Shown here in pieces: positions 23,563 to 34,751 of a stretch of 64,000 bases of DNA. Within the stretch, counting starts at the first letter, position 1. Each line of letters begins with the position of its first letter. The notes under the pieces are model-generated. The model had not been told where the DNA came from. It was given only the letters and a program-made list of their open reading frames with translations, and searched no databases. The stretch is from Rosa chinensis (Eukaryota; Streptophyta; Magnoliopsida; Rosales; Rosaceae): positions 11,901,501-11,965,500 of the forward strand of contig NC_037090.1 of assembly GCF_002994745.2 (NCBI RefSeq), written 5' to 3'. A program made the translations under genes and the position numbers.

Positions 23563-24475
23563 CTACCTTCTTAGGTACATTGCAAATTTAGGTCTATTGA
23601 TCAGACGTTCCATATCAGAAATAGACACCATAAAGAGGATTCTCCCTTGATTGAGGCGCATTGGCACAATATGCATAGACCCTAGGACTAGTGGCGTTGG
23701 AAAGTGATGACCATGGCCAACGATGGCTCCATGGTTTCCAACCCTTCTTCCCTCAAAGTCACGCCTCCTACAGTTGTGCGATTGTCGCCTTGGGCGATTA
23801 CCTTCTTGAGCATTTCGATCGTATGGATTACGACGTCGATGGCGACTTTCTCTAGCCATAAGACGATGCTTTTGATGGTTATCTTGAATCCTATCAATTT
23901 CTCTTTTCACAAGCTCGTTACCATGTCTTTCAGCAGTGGCCATAGCTTCAATAAGCTGTTGAAAACTTATGATCCGTCTAGCATTTACATGAGTCTGGAA
24001 TAAATCAGAGGACCTCATAACATAGACGGGGAAGGTATTGAGGGTTTTCTCAATCAATTGGTCTTCTATGATCGTCTTTCCACAGAGAATCATCATTGCT
24101 CTGATGCGGAGGGCTTCCGAATAAAATTGCATGACTGTGTCACATTCAGAGAAGCGAAAATCTTTCCGTTCTGCTTCTGTATTCGGAAGGATGGAGTCAC
24201 AAACATTGTCATATCGTTCGCGAATCGCTTGCCAAAGCTTTATAACGCTATCCTCATTTATGAATTCAAACTAGGGGTCACTATCCATGTGACTTTTCAT
24301 GAAGGCAAGTGCCCTGGAATTATCATTCTCAGTTTGAGGGTCTGGAGCTGTTTCTATAGGACAAAGTTCTTGGATAGTATGCAATAAGGTGGATCTCGAC
24401 ATCAATGAACCATATTAAGTACCTTTTTCCTGCATGATCCAATGGAACAAAATCGAGTTTGTTCATGTTTGACAT
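23563..24475 (-). pseudogene. Copia C2 gag, frameshifted
   Basis: The start is MSNMNKLDFVPLDH at 24475, close to the MSNLNKLDFV start of C3. A longer open part at 23563-24132 covers the gag core, with LIEKTLNTFP (compare LLEKTFSTFP in C3) and an Arg-rich stretch. Stops and shifts separate the two parts. No intact zinc knuckle is seen. Confidence 0.75.
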
Positions 24476-24629
24476 CCTGAAAGATGAAACAAGAACAAGT
24501 TAGTTTCAGAGTTAATGCTTCCACGAAAACTAATAATAAGATTTCCAAGCTAAGCTACCAAGAAATTGATTTCCAAGAATTTTTGGATTAGACCGAAATA
24601 ATGATGTTTAAATGGTCATAAATCGATGC

Positions 24630-24756
24630 TTACGGACGCTTTTAGTCCGAAGCTTACGAACACTCTTAGTCCGTAATATTTCGATGTTCACGAACGCTCT
24701 TAGTTCCTAGTTTACGAACGCTCTTAGTTCTTAGAGTGAATCCCCATGATTCCGCT
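24630..24756 (-). other. Leader hairpin array of copia C2
   Basis: Four units of stem-loop form: CGGAC/GTCCG (24633-24649), TTACG-AAC/GTCCGTAA (24654-24676), GAAC/GTTC (near 24692-24706) and GAAC/GTTC (24716-24730). A GAATC/GATTC hairpin follows. Loops are mostly GCTCTTA. Confidence 0.6.
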
Positions 24757-25280
24757 TTTCAAAAAATCGAACCCACGTTATAAGAAAGGTGGGATGTAGA
24801 AGAAGAGAGGTTGAAAGTCCCCGAGAAAAAGAAAGAAGGAATTTAAATTTGGGAAAGCCGGAACTTTAATTTAAAACTTACTTATTGAAATTTGGAGTAG
24901 ATTGCCTTCTGAACAGCTTTCGTAAAACAACTCTAATAAGACTGAAATTCGGAGGTCAGATAGAAGAGACAAAGACGAACAACTTTGAAGTAGGAAGGAC
25001 TTTGATCTGAGGTCTCAATTCAGACATATCGGGGCGTGCAAGCAGGCTGATGTGCACAGGAACGAGCGTCCTGCTGTGCTGCAGGGGCAGCCGGCGTGCG
25101 GCGATGCTGCAGGGGCAATAGGCCGCACACAGGTGCGTAAGGGCTGCAGGGGTAGCATGCAGCCCAGGGGCGTGCAGGCGGGCAGCAGCGGCTAGGCTAG
25201 CTCGGGCTAGGTGCAAAGGTGGAAAATGTGATGTTGAAGAGAATTTCAATTTTTGGATTTTTGGTTTTGTGGTTAGAACT

Positions 25281-25293
25281 CGTGCTGATAACG
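25281..25293 (-). promoter_or_regulatory. Putative primer binding site of C2
   Basis: CGTTATCAGCACG on the RNA strand directly abuts the 5' LTR, as in C1 and C3. Confidence 0.5.
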
Positions 25294-25511
25294 TGTTTAA
25301 GAATAAATTATTCAAGAGAGATTGAAGAGAGAATTGTGTATTCATTATTGAGAATAGGAGCCCTATATATAGGGATTACAAAGTACATGTTCTAATGTTA
25401 CAAGAAAAACTATTCCGAATAGGACTAAGAATTCTAGAACATTCTCTCCTATTACAATCATGGAACTAATCCTAGTTTTATTAGGCACACATAAGTCGAT
25501 TTCCTTCAACA
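25294..25511 (-). repeat. 5' LTR of copia C2
   Basis: 218 bp, TG to CA, followed by the ACAAT target duplication. Confidence 0.93.
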
Positions 25512-25703
25512 ACAATTACATAATGGCAAATACTACAGGATTCAGTTCAAGTAAAATTTTACATATGCATCGGTACAATGGTGGACCATGGGCTACCCTT
25601 GTCGCTGTTTAACAATATCAGATTCAGTAATTTATTTTTTGCTAAAAAAAAAATACATAATGGCAAATACTACAGGATTCAGTGCAAGTAAAATTACATA
25701 TGC
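25512..25703. repeat. Duplicated 3' flank of A2
   Basis: It carries a unit also found at 1-140 (TRIM LTR end, then CAGATTCAGTAATTTATTT, then CATAATGGCAAATACTACAG). The unit is partly repeated here: its end appears at 25517-25560 and again at 25660-25703. The interrupted first copy continues from 19210 across C2. Confidence 0.65.
25569..25614. repeat. Fragment of a TRIM LTR end
   Basis: Same fragment as at 14-59, in the A2 flank. Confidence 0.7.
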
Positions 25704-26960
25704 AACACAATTTCAATAATCAAAAAACGCTCTCGTTCTCTCTCATAGCTAGGGTTCCCCTCGACAAAAATCTTCCTCGTCCGGCGGCGCACCCGCGTCG
25801 GCGTGGGCCTCTGGTCTCGTCGGCGTTTGGCGCGCGCAGCCGGACGGGCACTTTCCTCCTCGGAATTCTCAGATTTCTGGTAACTTTGGCAGGTTTCAAT
25901 CTCAAGCGTGGTCTAGGAGAGATGGAAGGGAGGTGGATGTCAGGGTGGGTAGATCGATTTCGATCTGACCTTCTATGGTCGTGGGCGATCGTAGGTGCAG
26001 AGTGGCACTGGAGTGGGGTTGATCGGCGGCGGGATTGGGGTTCTCCTATCAGTGGTGATTCCAAAAGGGATATGCTGCTCTTTTGGGTTCGATCACTGAT
26101 TTGGGCGGAGGTCTATGAAGGTTGGTGGTGTGGTTGGATGGCACCGGATCGTTCGCGGCGAGGCTGGCGGAGGAATAAGCGATCTGCAGCTCTGACGGTC
26201 TTGGCTTGGAAGATTGGTGGTTGGGCCGAGCTTGGCAGGAGGGATCTTGGTAATTCGCCGGAGGTTCTTCTAGGCAATTCTATGGATTCCGATGGTATTT
26301 TTTTGTTTTTTAGTGCTATTTCAGTTTTTGGTTTAGGTTTTTGGCTTAGTCTAATAAGTCCCTACTCCTTTGAGCTAGGGTTTTGGAGTATTGCTATGGT
26401 AGGTATGTCGTGTTATTCCCAGGAATTCAATTTACCTTTTTGTGGTCAAAGTAATGGGGAGAAGCTCCTGCACATGGTCTGGCGGTTTTGGGCCATGGTG
26501 TTGAAGGGAGTATCTTTCCTCTTGAGGTTGGCTGTGAGGATGTACTTTGTCTCTTGGGTTAGTATGGATGAAGTGCCGTTGATATGGCGTTATGTCCGGG
26601 GACTACATGTTTTACTCTCGGTGTTTTCTTGTTGTCAATGTGGTAGTGACTTGCTCTTGCACGTGGTCTGGTTGGATTGGGACACGGTGTGGATGAAGGG
26701 GAAGTGGCTGTTTGTTATGTTGGCTACAGGGATTTATCGTGACTCTCGGAAATTGCCTTATGCTGTAGCCCGAGTTGAGGGGCGATTGGTTTGGTTAGGG
26801 GTTGGGCCCTTTCGGCTCATGGAGGTCATTTTTGATGACGGACCCGTAACTGGTTTAGGTTTTAGGGAGGAGAGTGGGGAGTTCATGTCCACCACCGGTC
26901 ATTCCCGTATGATGTAATTTTGGTTATTATCAATAAAGGTTTCTTATTCTCAAAAAAAAA
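25704..26960 (+). mobile_element. Non-autonomous LINE-like retroposon with poly(A)
   Basis: About 1257 bp with a poly(A) tail (26952-26962) shortly after CAATAAAGG, flanked by the direct repeat ATTACATATGC (25693-25703 and 26962-26972). The A1 flank (131-141) has the empty site. The GC-rich, CT-containing 5' end resembles plant L1 leaders. An open frame runs through most of it, with the first internal Met at 25922 (332 codons to 26917). Its product is Trp- and Gly-rich and shows no RT, endonuclease or other domain I recognise. I treat it as a retroposon rather than a host gene; a processed pseudogene is the alternative. Confidence 0.75.
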
Positions 26961-27003
26961 AATTACATATGCACTTGTAGCCAAATTTATTTTTAATTTT
27001 TTT

Positions 27004-29393
27004 TTACAGATGCACATAGGACTCACCTTCACATTCTAGCAAATCTTGTAATACTGAATCCATTGTTGGTCTTCTGCTCCTATCTTCTTCCACACAAGAA
27101 ATACCAATCTCAACCATCTTTTCTGCTTGTTTCCTGCTGAACTGCCCTTTTAGTCTTGGATCCAACATATCCTCCATCCATGAATCTTCTCCACATTGAA
27201 TCTTCCTTTTCACTATCCTCACACACCTAGTCAGCTCTGCCTCTTGCTCCTCGCTATCCTCCAATGCCCAATTCGAAAGTCGAATGCCCTTCACCAACTC
27301 TAGAATCACCACTCCGTAACTGTAAACATCCACTTTCGCAGTGATTGGAAGGTTTAGAGCCCACTCCGGGGCCATATACCCTTTTGTTCCTCGAACTTTT
27401 GAGAACATAGAGCTCTGGCTGCCTCTCTGAGTCAACTTTGCTAGCCCGAAATCTGCAATCTTTGCCTCAAAGTTACTGTCTAAGAGTATATTTTCAGGCT
27501 TCACATCACAATGTATAACCCATTCTAGACACTCATGGTGAAGATAGGCTAAACCCTTTGCAACCCCTATTGCAACTTTAAACCTTTCTTGCCATCCAAG
27601 AAAATTTGGGGGAACAAGTGCTTGTCTAGTGATCCATTTTCAATAAACTCAGACACCAGGAGTCTGTGTTTATCTTCTGAACAGAATCCCCATATTCTCA
27701 CTAGGTTCATGTGATTGATTTTACCAATTATGCTTACTTCCGCCCAAAACACATCTTCACCTTGATAAATGTCTGCCAATTTCTTCACAGCAACCACTCT
27801 CTCATCTTCCAGAACACCCTTAAACACAGCCCCAGAAGCCCCTCTTCCCAGCTCTTCCTTGAATGTTTTGGTCGCCTTCTTGAGCTCAGCGTACCGAAAC
27901 ATTCTAAATTGACTCGAAATCACATGATATCCATCTTCGATAGGAGCTCTAGCGCCATGTCTTCTGAAAAGTAACCACCAACCTGAAAGTATGAAGAGAA
28001 TTTCAACTGCACCAGCTGCAGTAGCAAACCAATACAGATATGCCCATCTTACCCTTTTACTAGTATTGTCATACATTGAAGCAGAACCCATTTTTTGGGC
28101 CTCAGTACTCTTACATGAATCCAGGGCATTGAGCCTGGTGACTAGTAATGGTGCTTCCACACTCACAGGCATTCTCAAGTATATACTGCCCACAAAATCT
28201 GGAGACTTGTAGCCATTGAAAAGAGCACTTTTGGTGTAACACCACCCTTCCCCATTTAGCCTATAGCTAAATGCCTCACACCGGCAATCCCCCAAGCAGA
28301 GCTGTCTGCAATCATCAATTGAAATTGCTACACTATAATTGAGATCAAATCCATAGAAATCTACTTGCGGAATCCGCACAAATTTCTCTTCTTGGGACTT
28401 CGAGCATGTACGCTTGAACTTAGGCTTGCAGCCCAAGTTCAAGTTACTTGCATCAGCTACTTCATAGCCAGGAGGACATGAACACTTTGGCCCTGGTGTA
28501 TATATACAAATCCCATTTTGCCCACATATCCCATGAACCTTACAAAGCTCCACCATAGCTTGCCATGTGATTATCCACAATCCTGTTGAGCTATTAAGAC
28601 TATAAAGTCTTAGATTTCCATCATAATCCATTGTCAACCTCCTTTTCACTCTCAAACCCATGTCAAAAGCACTAAATTGCAGTTGATCACTAGACGAAAA
28701 ACTACCAAGTTCATCTAAAACTGCAACTCTACTACTATTATAAGCATTTCTACCATTCTGAAACACACTATAATCAAGGTCAGGCCAGTACAAGCTAGAA
28801 ATATCAGGACCATCATACATCAACTTCAAAACATTATCATTATCAAAATAGAAACTAAAATAGCCAGTACCAAAATCCCCTCTTCCCAAATTAGAAATCA
28901 ACTTATTGCTCTTTCTAAAGTGCTGGTTTGGGAGCAAAGTATCAGTAGGAAAATCAAAGCTTTGCCATAGAATTTTACCACTAGGGTCCTTCAGAACAAG
29001 GTTGCCAGAATCCAAAAGCTCAGCTCTTTCAGCAACAGTATTGGTACTCGAGTTGGTGCTGCTCTTCCAGATGATGGCTCCATCTACATCAGTCAAGACC
29101 ATCGAGCCATCTCGGCTCAGATAGACTCTAGACCCCAAGCCATTGACTGGCTTGTCCCTGTTGGCCATCCAAACAATGGTCCTGTCTTTTGAGCTTGTGA
29201 ACCAAATTGAGAACCAGTAGGCATTTGTGCCAACCCCATGAAACCCACACGTGAAAGACTTGTCTGGTGAGGTTAGGAAATCTGAATCATCCTCCACTGA
29301 AAGAGAAGATCCTCTCTTTAGACTACTTTGGGTTTTTGCAGTTGCAAAACAGAGAAGACATAGAAAGGAGACTGAAAAAGCTCTGCACTTCAT
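27004..29393 (-). pseudogene. G-type lectin S-receptor-like kinase, frameshifted copy A2
   Basis: Nearly identical to A1 over its whole length, with the same domain order. A run of six G in A1 is five here (27608-27612, plus strand). This shifts the frame after DKHLFP in the kinase domain and ends the protein at 608 residues. The remaining kinase (HCD, DFG, APE to the C-terminus) stays open in another frame, 27004-27504. The truncated product would keep the lectin, PAN and membrane parts but lack the catalytic loop. A2 differs from A1 by a few substitutions and a 1-codon change near the EGF/PAN border. A homopolymer sequencing error is possible, in which case this would be a functional gene. 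Confidence 0.88.
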
Positions 29394-30333
29394 TTTTGCT
29401 GAAGGGTTTTTTTGTCTGTGAACTACCGACTCTGTTTATATACACTAGGAGGACAAAAAGTCATCAATGGTTATCATTTCTGTTGTCTTCATAAAAGAAA
29501 ATGCATAGATTAGATTCTTTTTATGAGGTACTTCATGTGGGGCACACGGCCACGTCTTAGGTGTAAGCATAAGGGTCCAAACTATGTACTTGATCCGAAG
29601 TGATTAAGATTCTCAAAGATCTTCCATTCTTATATATTAAGAAGTTTGCAAGAGTTCCGAGGTCAAATGAGAGCAGAGCACACAAAGATCTTAGCAGAGT
29701 TTAATGATATGTACTATATTAATTTCACCAGAGAGATGCTGGTTTCCAGCGAGTCATCACATGGTGCATGAGTGTTCTTTCGTTTTCTATTCCACAATGT
29801 GGCCTTACGATTTCACTGCCGTTTATTTTTCGATCCCCATGTACAAACAATTTCCGAAAGAAATCAATTAAATTAAAAATTACATGGTAATATGATTTAA
29901 GTAATCACAACGAATTGTCATTAATAATATGATTAATCTTTCTAACTTAAAAGAGAGGGAATCCAACTTGCGATATCACCTACAGTGAGAGGTTGCTTTG
30001 AATGTTAATGTTAATATACCTCTTGGTTCTTAGAACAAGTCAGTAGTCAAGGAACAGAAGGACATTACCTGTACGAATCGTTGTGCTTTGGTCAATGAAA
30101 TACGCTAATATGAATGTGTTTCATCATTATCATGCTTAGGAAGATAGGTGAAGTGGATGATGGAGACTCCAATATCCACAAGGACCCTACCAATACTCTT
30201 TAATATGGGTTTGTATTGACTTCCAAGTCAAGAAGTCGATTGATAACAACTATTGCACCCAGAAATCCTAAAAAGTCCAAATACCATCCAGTTTCACGTA
30301 TATCCCCGTCTGGTGAGAACTCGGCTTATTATT
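29394..30333. other. Upstream region of A2
   Basis: No gene. It is collinear with 2568-3160 upstream of A1 except for about 430 bp (29590-30040) absent from A1. Confidence 0.6.
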
Positions 30334-30338
30334 CTAAG

Positions 30339-30676
30339 TGTTGTAAAATGAAAGTGAAAGTGTTTCAGGAAATGGATAGAGTTTTGCTTCAATGAACTTG
30401 AGAGAGAGAGAGAGAGAGAGAGTTTAGATGCAGATAATAGGTGTAGTATTTCTGTTTTTCACCATCTTTCATGGATGAGAAATGGACTACATATATAGTG
30501 GAAGATAAGGAACATATAGCCTAAAGTCCTCCATAAAACAAGGACCCCTAAAGTCCTCCATAAAACAAGGACCCTTAAATTCCTCCTTAAAACATGGATC
30601 CCCTAAAACTAGGAAAGAGAAAAGCATCTTCTAATATACAACAATTTACATGATATAGCCATAATAATTTACAACA
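30339..30676 (-). repeat. 3' LTR of copia C3
   Basis: It starts TGTTGTAAAATG and ends AATTTACAACA. It contains an (AG)11 run and an internal repeat of AAAGTCCTCCATAAAACAAG. The purine tract complement CTCCCCCTTGGG follows at 30677. Confidence 0.95.
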
Positions 30677-30719
30677 CTCCCCCTTGGGTATTTCATGTCA
30701 ATAGTGTTGCCTAGATTGT

Positions 30720-31115
30720 GCGCTTTTAAGTTGCCTCGTCAAAAACCTTGCCAAGTAATAAAAACCCTGTGGGAAAAAACAATCTTGGTCGAAGGAGAAA
30801 AAGAGCACAACGCGCATGAGTGTGGAGTAGCAATATCATAGCTTCAGAGATAAGTGGAGTCTTCTTATCAGCATAAGAAGTAAGTAGCATATCTACGAGA
30901 GGGATGCATTTAGAGTTGCTACACCAAAACCTTGCCTGGTAAACCCAGTGGGCAAAACCCGTGGTCGAAGGGAAAAGATGAGCAAATGCATATATGTTGA
31001 ATCAAAACATCTTCAGGATGGAGCGACCATGCTAAAGATGTGCCTCGTTAAAACCTTGCCAGGTAATAAAACCCAGTGGGACAAAATAACCCTGGACGAA
31101 GGACAAAAGAGTACA
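30720..31115 (-). other. Triplicated 3' structured module of C3
   Basis: The block seen once in C1 and C2 occurs three times here: 30731-30812 (CCAAG 30751-30755 with CTTGG 30784-30788), 30923-30980 (weaker) and 31041-31115 (CCAGG 31059-31063 with CCTGG 31091-31095). Each keeps an inner CCC-NGT-GGG. Confidence 0.6.
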
Positions 31116-31172
31116 CGATGGTCAAGTGGGTATGCTTCTGGATACTCCCCCTGATTCAACTCCTCCTGAAAG

Positions 31173-34100
31173 TTACATGTTAGGTAATTCAGATAATTTA
31201 CGTAGACCAATACCTTGTACATGCTTCTGGAATGTAGATTTTGGTAGTGACTTAGTGAAGAGGTCTGCACGATTGTCTTCAGATCGAATCTGCTTGACCT
31301 CAATCTTCTGATGCTCTTGTTGTTGCTGATTGAAGAAAAACTTTGGTGCAATATGTTTGGTGTTGTCTCCTTTGATGAAACCTGTCTTCATTTGCTCGAT
31401 GCAAGCTGCATTATCCTCGTGGATAGTGGTTGGTTCATCAGTGGTGGAATGCAGTCCACATGTGCTTTGAACATGCTTTGTGATGGCTCTCAACCATATA
31501 CATTCACGTACTGCTTCGTGAAGAGCTAGAATCTCAGCATGATTCGAAGAGGTAGCAACAAGGGTCTGTTTTGTAGACCTCCAAGAAATTGCCGTATTCC
31601 CAATGGTAAAAACATAACCAGTTTGGGAACGTGCCTTGTGTGGGTCTGATAGATAGCCTGCATCAGCATATCCAACAAGGCGAGCATCATTCTGAGGATC
31701 AAGGGGGTTTGATCCATTTCTTGATGCATAGGGATAAAATAAGCCCATATCAATCGTACCTCTAAGATAACGAAAAATATCTTTTATACCATTCCAGTGG
31801 CGGCGTGTTGGTGCAGAGCTATATCTAGCTAACAAGTTCACAGAAAATGAAATGTCTGGTCTAGTGCATTGAGTCAAGTACAATAATGCGCCTATTGCAC
31901 TTAGATATGGGACTTCTGGTGCCAATATCTCTTCGTTATTATCTGCGGGACGAAACGGATCTTTCTTAGGATCTAGACTTCGGATGACCATGGGTGTGCT
32001 TGACGGTTTCGCTTTATCCTCATTAAAGCGTCTTAACATCTTCTGGATGTAGTTTGATTGATGAAGCAGAATCCCATCAGCACGGTGCTCAAGCTCCAGG
32101 CCGAGGCAGTAATTCGTTCTCCCAAGATCTTTCATTTCAAATTCAGACTTCAGGTGCTTGGCGGTTTCTTTGATCTCTTCAGGAGTACCAATCAGATTCA
32201 TGTCATCGACATAAACTGCCACAATTACAAATCCAGAACTTGTTTTCTTAATAAATACGCATGGGCATAGTTCATTGTTTACATATCCCATCCCAATCAA
32301 ATATTCACTTAGACGGTTGTACCACATCCGTCCAGATTGTTTCAATCCATAAAGTGAACGCCTCAAACGAATGGAGAGGGTGTTCCGTGGTCTAGAACTA
32401 TTTGTATCGGGTATCTTAAGTCCTTCAGGAACTTTCATGTATATCTCTGTATCAAGATCCCCATAGAGATAAGCTGTGACCACATCCATTAGCTGTATAT
32501 TCAGTTTTTCAGAAATTGCCAAACTGATGAGGTAGCGGAATGTTATAACATCCATTACAGGAGAATATGTCTCATCGTAATCAATCCCAGGGCGTTGAGA
32601 GAATCCTTGTGCCACTAGACGAGCTTTGTATCTTACAATCTCGTTTCCCTCATTACGCTTCCTTACAAATACCCATTTAAACCCTACAGGTTTAACATGT
32701 CGAGGTGTGGGAACGACAGGCCCGAACACTTTTCTTTTTGTCAAGGAATCTAATTCAACCTGAATTGCTTCTTTCCATTTTGGCCAATCGTCTCTACGTT
32801 GACATTCATCAACGGAGCGAGGTTCGACATCATCGCTAGTTATAATTTCAGTAGCTACTGCGAATACAAATATATCATCGATGATAATCTCATTTCGATT
32901 CCAAATCTCACTTAAGCATGCATAATTTATCGAGATTTCTCTATTCTCGAGAGTGGGTTCAAACGTTGGAGCGTCCCCCAACGTTGTCTCTTCTAGGACG
33001 GACCCATAATCTGGAATTATCTCGTGAGATGGATTAGTTGAGATCGCGATGTCTAGTGGATTCGTTTGTGCTGGTTTTACCCTCTTTCGGGGATAGGAAT
33101 CCTTCGAACCTAGTGGTCTACCTCGCTTGTGGGCAGAGACATGTGATTGGTTAGCCGCCATTGTCGTACCTCGTCCATCCGGGACAATGCGTCCTACAGG
33201 GACATCTATTCTTGCAGGCACATTTGCAGCAGGTATATGTGATCTCGTCACTTTAGCTAGATCAGAGAAAGCGTCTGGCATATTTTGGGCTACACTCTGT
33301 AGATCTAGAATTCTTCGCACTTCATTATCGCATTGCGCGGTTCGGGGATCAAGATGAGACATAGTGGGGACATTCCATGTCAATTCACGTCGTTCATCAG
33401 GAACGGTAACGTTCTTATCTCCTCCTAACGGCGGGAAAACTGTCTCATCAAAGTGACAATCCGCAAATCTAGCGGTAAAGAGATCGCCTGTCAAGGGCTC
33501 TAAAAAGCGTATAATGGATGGGGATTCATAACCGACATATATGCCCATCCTTCGTTGAGGACCCATTTTTATACGTTGTGGCGGTGCAATTGGCACAAAA
33601 ACTACACACCCAAATACACGTAAGTGCGAAACATCAGGTTCGTACCCAGTCACCAACTGTAACGCGGAATAAGGTTGGGTGGCAATGGGCCTTAGTCGGA
33701 CCAACATGGCTGCATGCAAAATTGCATAGCCCCACGCAGATACTGGAAGCTTGGTGCGCATTACCAAGGTCCGTGCGATCATTTGTAATCTTTTAATGAA
33801 CGCTTCTGCTAGACCATTCTGGGTGTGAACATACGGAACTGGATGCTCAACATTAATCCCAAGGGACATGCAATAATCATCAAAAGATTTTGATGTAAAC
33901 TCTCCGGCATTATCAAGTCTTATGGACTTGATTGGATAATCCGGGTGGTGAGCCCTTAATTTAATGATCTGGGCAAGGAGTTTAGCAAAAGCAGCATTTC
34001 TTGTGGACAATAGTGTAACATGTGACCACCTTGTCGATGCATCAACCAAAACCATGAAATATTTAAATGGTCCGCATGGTGGTTGGATAGGTCCACATAT

Positions 34101-34751
34101 ATCCCCTTGTATCCGTTGTAGAAAAAGGTTGGAGTCTTTTTCAGTCTTTGCATATGATGGTCTTATATTTAATTTTCCCAATGAGCAAGCTTGGCATAAT
34201 GTGTTACTGTACACAAGATCCTTATTGGTAAGGGGATGCCCGTGGGATGAATTTAGGATACGGCGCATCATACTTTGACCTGGGTGTCCCAAACGGTCAT
34301 GCCAAAGCAAGTAGTTGCTCGAATTGGTTAGCTTCTGGCTGGTTATGTGATTCGCCTCAATCGATCTAATGGTAGCCATGTAGAGACCACTCGAGAGGCA
34401 TTTTAGCTTCTCCAATGTCCGCTTCCGGCCATACAAATTGGAGGTTATGCAAAGATATTCCACTCCTTTTTCCTCAGTGGTTTCAACGTGATAACCATTG
34501 GCTCGAATATCCTTAAAACTCAATAACGTTCTTCTGGAACGTGGAGAGTATAGGGCCTCATTAATGGTAAATTCAGTACCATTGGACAACATAAATTGGG
34601 CTTTGCCATGGCCCTCTATTAGGTTGGATTGTCCTGATATAGTTGTCACAGAGGTATGAGTAGGCAATAAGTTTAAAAAAAACTTCCTATCTTGGAGTAT
34701 GGTGTGCGTAGTAGCACTATCAGCCAGACAACAAATTTCTCCACAAGACAT
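31173..34751 (-). CDS. Copia C3 pol polyprotein
   Basis: A complete 1192-residue polyprotein for reverse transcription and integration. In order it has an aspartic protease with active site DSATTHTI near residue 11, the pre-integrase domain (LWHDRLGHPG and the C-x2-C pair), the integrase catalytic core (GDICGPIQP, LDNAGEF), reverse transcriptase with the YVDD motif, and RNase H with DAGY, STKQ and ADLFTKSLP. The protease-integrase-RT-RNase H order is diagnostic of copia. No stops or shifts are seen. Pol is in a different frame from gag, separated by a 199-bp spacer, so its expression must differ from the usual single copia ORF. Confidence 0.95.
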   Translation of the reverse strand: MSCGEICCLADSATTHTILQDRKFFLNLLPTHTSVTTISGQSNLIEGHGKAQFMLSNGTEFTINEALYSPRSRRTLLSFKDIRANGYHVETTEEKGVEYLCITSNLYGRKRTLEKLKCLSSGLYMATIRSIEANHITSQKLTNSSNYLLWHDRLGHPGQSMMRRILNSSHGHPLTNKDLVYSNTLCQACSLGKLNIRPSYAKTEKDSNLFLQRIQGDICGPIQPPCGPFKYFMVLVDASTRWSHVTLLSTRNAAFAKLLAQIIKLRAHHPDYPIKSIRLDNAGEFTSKSFDDYCMSLGINVEHPVPYVHTQNGLAEAFIKRLQMIARTLVMRTKLPVSAWGYAILHAAMLVRLRPIATQPYSALQLVTGYEPDVSHLRVFGCVVFVPIAPPQRIKMGPQRRMGIYVGYESPSIIRFLEPLTGDLFTARFADCHFDETVFPPLGGDKNVTVPDERRELTWNVPTMSHLDPRTAQCDNEVRRILDLQSVAQNMPDAFSDLAKVTRSHIPAANVPARIDVPVGRIVPDGRGTTMAANQSHVSAHKRGRPLGSKDSYPRKRVKPAQTNPLDIAISTNPSHEIIPDYGSVLEETTLGDAPTFEPTLENREISINYACLSEIWNRNEIIIDDIFVFAVATEIITSDDVEPRSVDECQRRDDWPKWKEAIQVELDSLTKRKVFGPVVPTPRHVKPVGFKWVFVRKRNEGNEIVRYKARLVAQGFSQRPGIDYDETYSPVMDVITFRYLISLAISEKLNIQLMDVVTAYLYGDLDTEIYMKVPEGLKIPDTNSSRPRNTLSIRLRRSLYGLKQSGRMWYNRLSEYLIGMGYVNNELCPCVFIKKTSSGFVIVAVYVDDMNLIGTPEEIKETAKHLKSEFEMKDLGRTNYCLGLELEHRADGILLHQSNYIQKMLRRFNEDKAKPSSTPMVIRSLDPKKDPFRPADNNEEILAPEVPYLSAIGALLYLTQCTRPDISFSVNLLARYSSAPTRRHWNGIKDIFRYLRGTIDMGLFYPYASRNGSNPLDPQNDARLVGYADAGYLSDPHKARSQTGYVFTIGNTAISWRSTKQTLVATSSNHAEILALHEAVRECIWLRAITKHVQSTCGLHSTTDEPTTIHEDNAACIEQMKTGFIKGDNTKHIAPKFFFNQQQQEHQKIEVKQIRSEDNRADLFTKSLPKSTFQKHVQGIGLRKLSELPNM

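Larger units (their letters stand above)
19256..25511 (-). mobile_element. Ty1-copia retrotransposon C2 (degenerate, complete ends)
   Basis: A 6256-bp element with two 218-bp LTRs (19256-19473 and 25294-25511) and target duplication ACAAT (19251-19255 and 25512-25516). It belongs to the C1 family: the LTR style, leader, gag and pol are alike, but its LTR middle part differs. The LTRs differ from each other at several sites. The purine tract complement CTCCCCCTTG follows the 3' LTR. Confidence 0.95.

Noticed and set aside
25682..25921. Start of a 411-codon gene at 25682
   Set aside because: The first codons lie in the duplicated flank outside the retroposon, so that start is an accident of insertion.
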